Positions 61,733 to 64,000 of a stretch of DNA of 64,000 bases are shown here, piece after piece; the first letter of the stretch is position 1, and each line of letters begins with the position of its first letter. The position numbers were made by a program, and so were the translations under genes. Origin of the DNA: Streptomyces mutabilis (lineage in GTDB: Bacteria > Actinomycetota > Actinomycetes > Streptomycetales > Streptomycetaceae); NCBI RefSeq assembly GCF_014649815.1, contig NZ_BMTT01000003.1, forward strand, positions 310,001 through 374,000. Direction: 5' to 3'. The notes below the pieces were generated by a model, which ran no database searches, was not told where the DNA came from, and worked only from the letters and a program-made list of their open reading frames with translations.

Positions 61733-62025
61733 CATGCGACGACGTCAAGTTCGGCCAGATCGGTGGGGGGGACGGACTGGCCGAAGATCGCCGTAGTGCC
61801 GCCGGACGGTGAACACCTGTGCCCACCGCGGGGCCGTCCTCGCACGACGGAGGTGGCGCGATGGGGCCGCCCGTCGGCCGGCAGGTGCGCCGGATCCCGC
61901 CAAGGGTGATCGTGCCGACGGGTCGTGGACCGACGGCGCCGCGGCGGGTACGGATGGATCGGGCACCGGACGGTGTTGAAGCACGGTGCCAGTCAGCCGT
62001 ACGACGTGACGATGGGACGGATGCC

Positions 62026-62475
62026 ATGCCTCTGGAGGGCGAGTACGAACCCAGCCCGACGCGGTGGGTTCGCGAACAGGTCGAGCTCTACGAGAGCTCG
62101 GGCGGTACGAAGGGCACGACCCTGAAGGACACGGGCATGCCCGTGATCGTGCTGACGACCCGCGGAGCGCGGAGCGGCAGGATCCGCAAGACACCGCTGA
62201 TGCGCGTCGAGCACGAGGGCCGGTACGCCGTGGTCGCTTCCCTGGGCGGGGCGCCCAAGCACCCGGTCTGGTACCACAACGTCAAGGCCGATCCCCGGGT
62301 GGAACTCCAGGACGGGCCGGTGAAGCAGGACATGACGGCCCGTGAGGTCACCGGCGCGGAGAAGGCCGTGTGGTGGGAGCGCGCGGTGGCGGCGTATCCG
62401 CCGTACGCCGACTACCAGGAGAAGACGGAACGGGAGATCCCGGTCTTCGTGCTGGAACCGGCCGGCGGGAGCTGA
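62026..62475 (+). CDS. Deazaflavin (F420)-dependent nitroreductase family protein
   Basis: A 149-residue Ddn-type split-barrel protein. [24 protein letters not shown] near residue 38 binds the cofactor phosphate, [19 protein letters not shown] and [12 protein letters not shown] at the C-terminus are typical. These enzymes use reduced F420 to reduce quinones, nitroaromatics or small molecules. ATG 62026 is chosen with GGGACGG upstream. It is divergent from the P450 gene. Confidence 0.9.
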   Translation: MPLEGEYEPSPTRWVREQVELYESSGGTKGTTLKDTGMPVIVLTTRGARSGRIRKTPLMRVEHEGRYAVVASLGGAPKHPVWYHNVKADPRVELQDGPVKQDMTAREVTGAEKAVWWERAVAAYPPYADYQEKTEREIPVFVLEPAGGS

Positions 62476-62538
62476 GCCGGGCGGCCGGTGATTCCCGGTT
62501 CCGTGTGCATGGACCGGCGTCGGCCGGGCACACGTGGA

Positions 62539-63582
62539 TCAGGCCCCGCCGCGTTCCCCCGTCGCGGCGGGGCTTTCCGCTGCCTCCCGCGCGAGTCGGT
62601 CGGTGACGTCCAGGAAGATCTGCTGTGCCTCGGGCACCGCGTGCGCGATCGACCGCTTGATGCGCACGGCGACCTCCTCCACCCGCTCGCTGTCCAGGCC
62701 CGGCATCAGGTCGACGCGGGCGGCCACCAGGGTGGAGTCGAGCCCGGTCTTCATCGTGAACAGCGCCTCGACACTGTCGATCTCCGGCTGGGCCCGCAGC
62801 AGCGAGCGGATCCGGCCGCTGGCCTCCGGGTCGGCGGCCTCGCCGATCAACTGGTCCCGTGCCTCGCGACCCAGCCGGTAGGCCACGTAGACGAGCAGCG
62901 TGCCGATGGCGAGCGAGGCGCATGCCTCCCACACGACCTGTCCCGTGACCATGTGCAGGATCATGCCGGTCATGGCGAGAGTCACCCCGAGGACCGCGGT
63001 GCCGTCCTCGGCGACGACCGTGCGCAGGGCCGGGTCGCGCAGGCCGGCGGTCACCCCGCCCTGGCGCCGCACCTGGTACAGGGCCCGCAGCAGGGAGGCT
63101 CCCTCGGCGAACAGGGCGACACCGAGCACGATCAGTCCGGCGACGTAGCCGCCGAGTTCCTCCTGGGCGCCGGTGCGCAGGGCCTCCACGCCCTGGAAGA
63201 AGGAGAAGCAGCCGCCCATGACGAAGATGCCGACGGCGGCCAGCAGCGACCAGAAGAAGCGTTCCTTGCCGTAGCCGAAGGGATGCCTGCGATCGGCGGG
63301 CCGACGGCTGCGGCGCAGTGCGGCGAGGAGGAAGACCTCGTTCATGCTGTCGGCGACCGAGTGCGCGGCCTCCGAGAGCAGCGCGGGTGAACCCGCGACG
63401 AAACCGCCCACCGCCTTGGCGGCGGCGATCACCAGGTTGGCCGCCAGGGCGACCAGCACGGTGATGCGTGTCCCGCGGTCGGCCTTGCGATGCTCCTGGC
63501 CCGCGGCCGTACCGCTGTCCTGGCCGCGGCCCGCGCGGTCGGTCTCCCGTTCCGGCGTTTCCTTCGATGCTGTCCCACTCAC
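62539..63582 (-). CDS. Cation diffusion facilitator (CDF) transporter
   Basis: A 347-residue membrane protein with six helices. The metal sites are in SEAAHSVADSMNE (His, Asp) and the corresponding later segment, and a C-terminal cytoplasmic dimerisation domain (about 245-330, RIRSLLRAQPEIDSVEALF) follows. It exports Zn, Co, Fe or Mn in exchange for protons. The GTG at 63582 (VSGTASKE) is chosen; upstream of it the frame has no ribosome site. Its last codons overlap a strong hairpin with the deazaflavin gene. Confidence 0.85.
   Translation of the reverse strand: MSGTASKETPERETDRAGRGQDSGTAAGQEHRKADRGTRITVLVALAANLVIAAAKAVGGFVAGSPALLSEAAHSVADSMNEVFLLAALRRSRRPADRRHPFGYGKERFFWSLLAAVGIFVMGGCFSFFQGVEALRTGAQEELGGYVAGLIVLGVALFAEGASLLRALYQVRRQGGVTAGLRDPALRTVVAEDGTAVLGVTLAMTGMILHMVTGQVVWEACASLAIGTLLVYVAYRLGREARDQLIGEAADPEASGRIRSLLRAQPEIDSVEALFTMKTGLDSTLVAARVDLMPGLDSERVEEVAVRIKRSIAHAVPEAQQIFLDVTDRLAREAAESPAATGERGGA
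62543..62573. terminator. Bidirectional hairpin at the convergent ends
   Basis: GCCCCGCCGCG (62543-62553), loop TTCCCCCGT, CGCGGCGGGGC (62563-62573) then TTTCC. A perfect 11-bp stem lies 67 bp after the deazaflavin gene stop and inside the last codons of the convergent CDF gene. It should terminate transcription of the plus-strand gene. Confidence 0.7.
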
Positions 63583-63714
63583 GAGGGGCCGACTGCCCCC
63601 ACCCGCGTGGCTCACACCCGCCTTGCGGGTGGCCCACCAGTGGCCCGCCCGTGCCGACGGCCGAAAACGGGGAACGTGTCCACCAGAGCACACGGACGAC
63701 CGGAAGGCAGGGCC

Positions 63715-64000
63715 ATGAGCGGTGACGGCGGGACGCCCGGCAATAGCGGCTACGGCAGGAAGGCGTTCAAGCGGTCCAGGAGCCACTTCGCGGACCGGAT
63801 CACCGCGGACGGCCGGGACGGCTGGCCGGTGGCGCCCGGCCGCTACCGGCTGGTGGTGAGCCGGGCCTGTCCGTGGGCGAGCCGGGCACTGGTGTCACGG
63901 CGGCTGCTCGGCCTGGAGGACGCCCTGTCCCTGGCGGTCGCCGATCCGATCCAGGACGACCGCAGCTGGCGGTTCACGCTGGACCCCGACGGCCGCGACC
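63715..64000 (+). CDS. Glutathionyl-hydroquinone reductase / GST-like protein, N-terminal part (cut)
   Basis: The ATG at 63715 follows GGAAGG and CAGGG; the gene runs off the right edge, so about 95 residues are visible. CPWASR near residue 56 is the catalytic Cys motif of xi-class glutathionyl-hydroquinone reductases. RYRLVVSRACPWASR and VADPIQDDRSWRF match the N-terminal thioredoxin fold of that group. In actinobacteria the thiol is probably mycothiol. It is divergent from the CDF gene. Confidence 0.85.
   Translation, partial: MSGDGGTPGNSGYGRKAFKRSRSHFADRITADGRDGWPVAPGRYRLVVSRACPWASRALVSRRLLGLEDALSLAVADPIQDDRSWRFTLDPDGRD

Noticed and set aside
1-64000. tRNA, rRNA, CRISPR, IS or phage genes
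   Set aside because: None found: no tRNA-like cloverleaf ends, no regular spacer array, no transposase or integrase motifs in the frames read.

Overview
The window is very GC-rich actinobacterial DNA, almost certainly a Streptomyces chromosome. Codon third positions are nearly all G or C, GTG starts are common, and ribosome sites are of the GGAGG type. Mycothiol-dependent formaldehyde oxidation, F420/deazaflavin-type oxidoreductases, a subtilisin-inhibitor-like protein, SpoIIE-type phosphatases and a CebR-type cellulose operator all point to Streptomyces. No rRNA, tRNA, CRISPR array, IS element or phage gene was seen. The species cannot be named from the sequence.

Layout. 1-8.3 kb: a DUF5709 protein cut by the window edge, a GT-C-like membrane protein, a GH65 phosphorylase/beta-phosphoglucomutase pair, a P-loop kinase, a stand-alone FhaA-N (DUF3662) protein and an RpiR regulator next to an AT-rich palindromic intergenic region. 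8.3-15.4 kb: a flavin reductase-like protein, an ATP-grasp remnant, a TetR regulator and a Zn-ribbon/OB-fold protein that share an operator-like motif, a Gfo/Idh/MocA oxidoreductase, an F420-type protein, a MalY-like aminotransferase and a secreted S1 protease. 15.5-21.2 kb: a ROK repressor divergent from a sugar ABC importer operon (two permeases, one lipoprotein, one dehydrogenase, no ATPase). 21.3-32.1 kb: housekeeping and accessory genes, including the S-(hydroxymethyl)mycothiol dehydrogenase/MBL hydrolase pair, an ABC exporter, a secreted beta-propeller, a phosphodiesterase, an orphan dTDP-glucose 4,6-dehydratase and a CBS protein.

32.2-41 kb is the most interesting part. A decayed chimeric gene joins a streptogrisin-type propeptide to fragments of a GAF/PAS/SpoIIE/HATPase phosphatase and carries several lesions. 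Divergent from it is a compact peptide-export operon: a 71-residue double-glycine-leader precursor whose Cys-free core is an internal duplication, an intrinsic terminator, then an HlyD-like protein, a C39-peptidase ABC transporter and a second ABC transporter with a long N-terminal extension. This matches the NHLM/NHLP bacteriocin-export architecture, but no peptide-modifying enzyme lies beside it.

41-49.5 kb: a Ppx/GppA phosphatase, a small acidic protein behind a triple tandem repeat, a diiron-oxidase-like/HemK2-like/CDGSH gene trio, a subtilisin inhibitor-like protein, an FMN-dependent 2-hydroxyacid oxidase, a membrane protein with a ricin-type lectin domain and a Doc-like/RHH toxin-antitoxin pair. 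49.5-55 kb: a secreted GH9 endoglucanase under a perfect CebR box and a secreted GH2 enzyme. 55-64 kb: an intact PAS/GAF/SpoIIE/HATPase phosphatase, a DUF4232 lipoprotein, a P450-ferredoxin-flavoprotein-aldo/keto reductase gene run behind a palindrome, a deazaflavin-type reductase, a cation-diffusion transporter and the start of a glutathionyl-hydroquinone-reductase-like gene.
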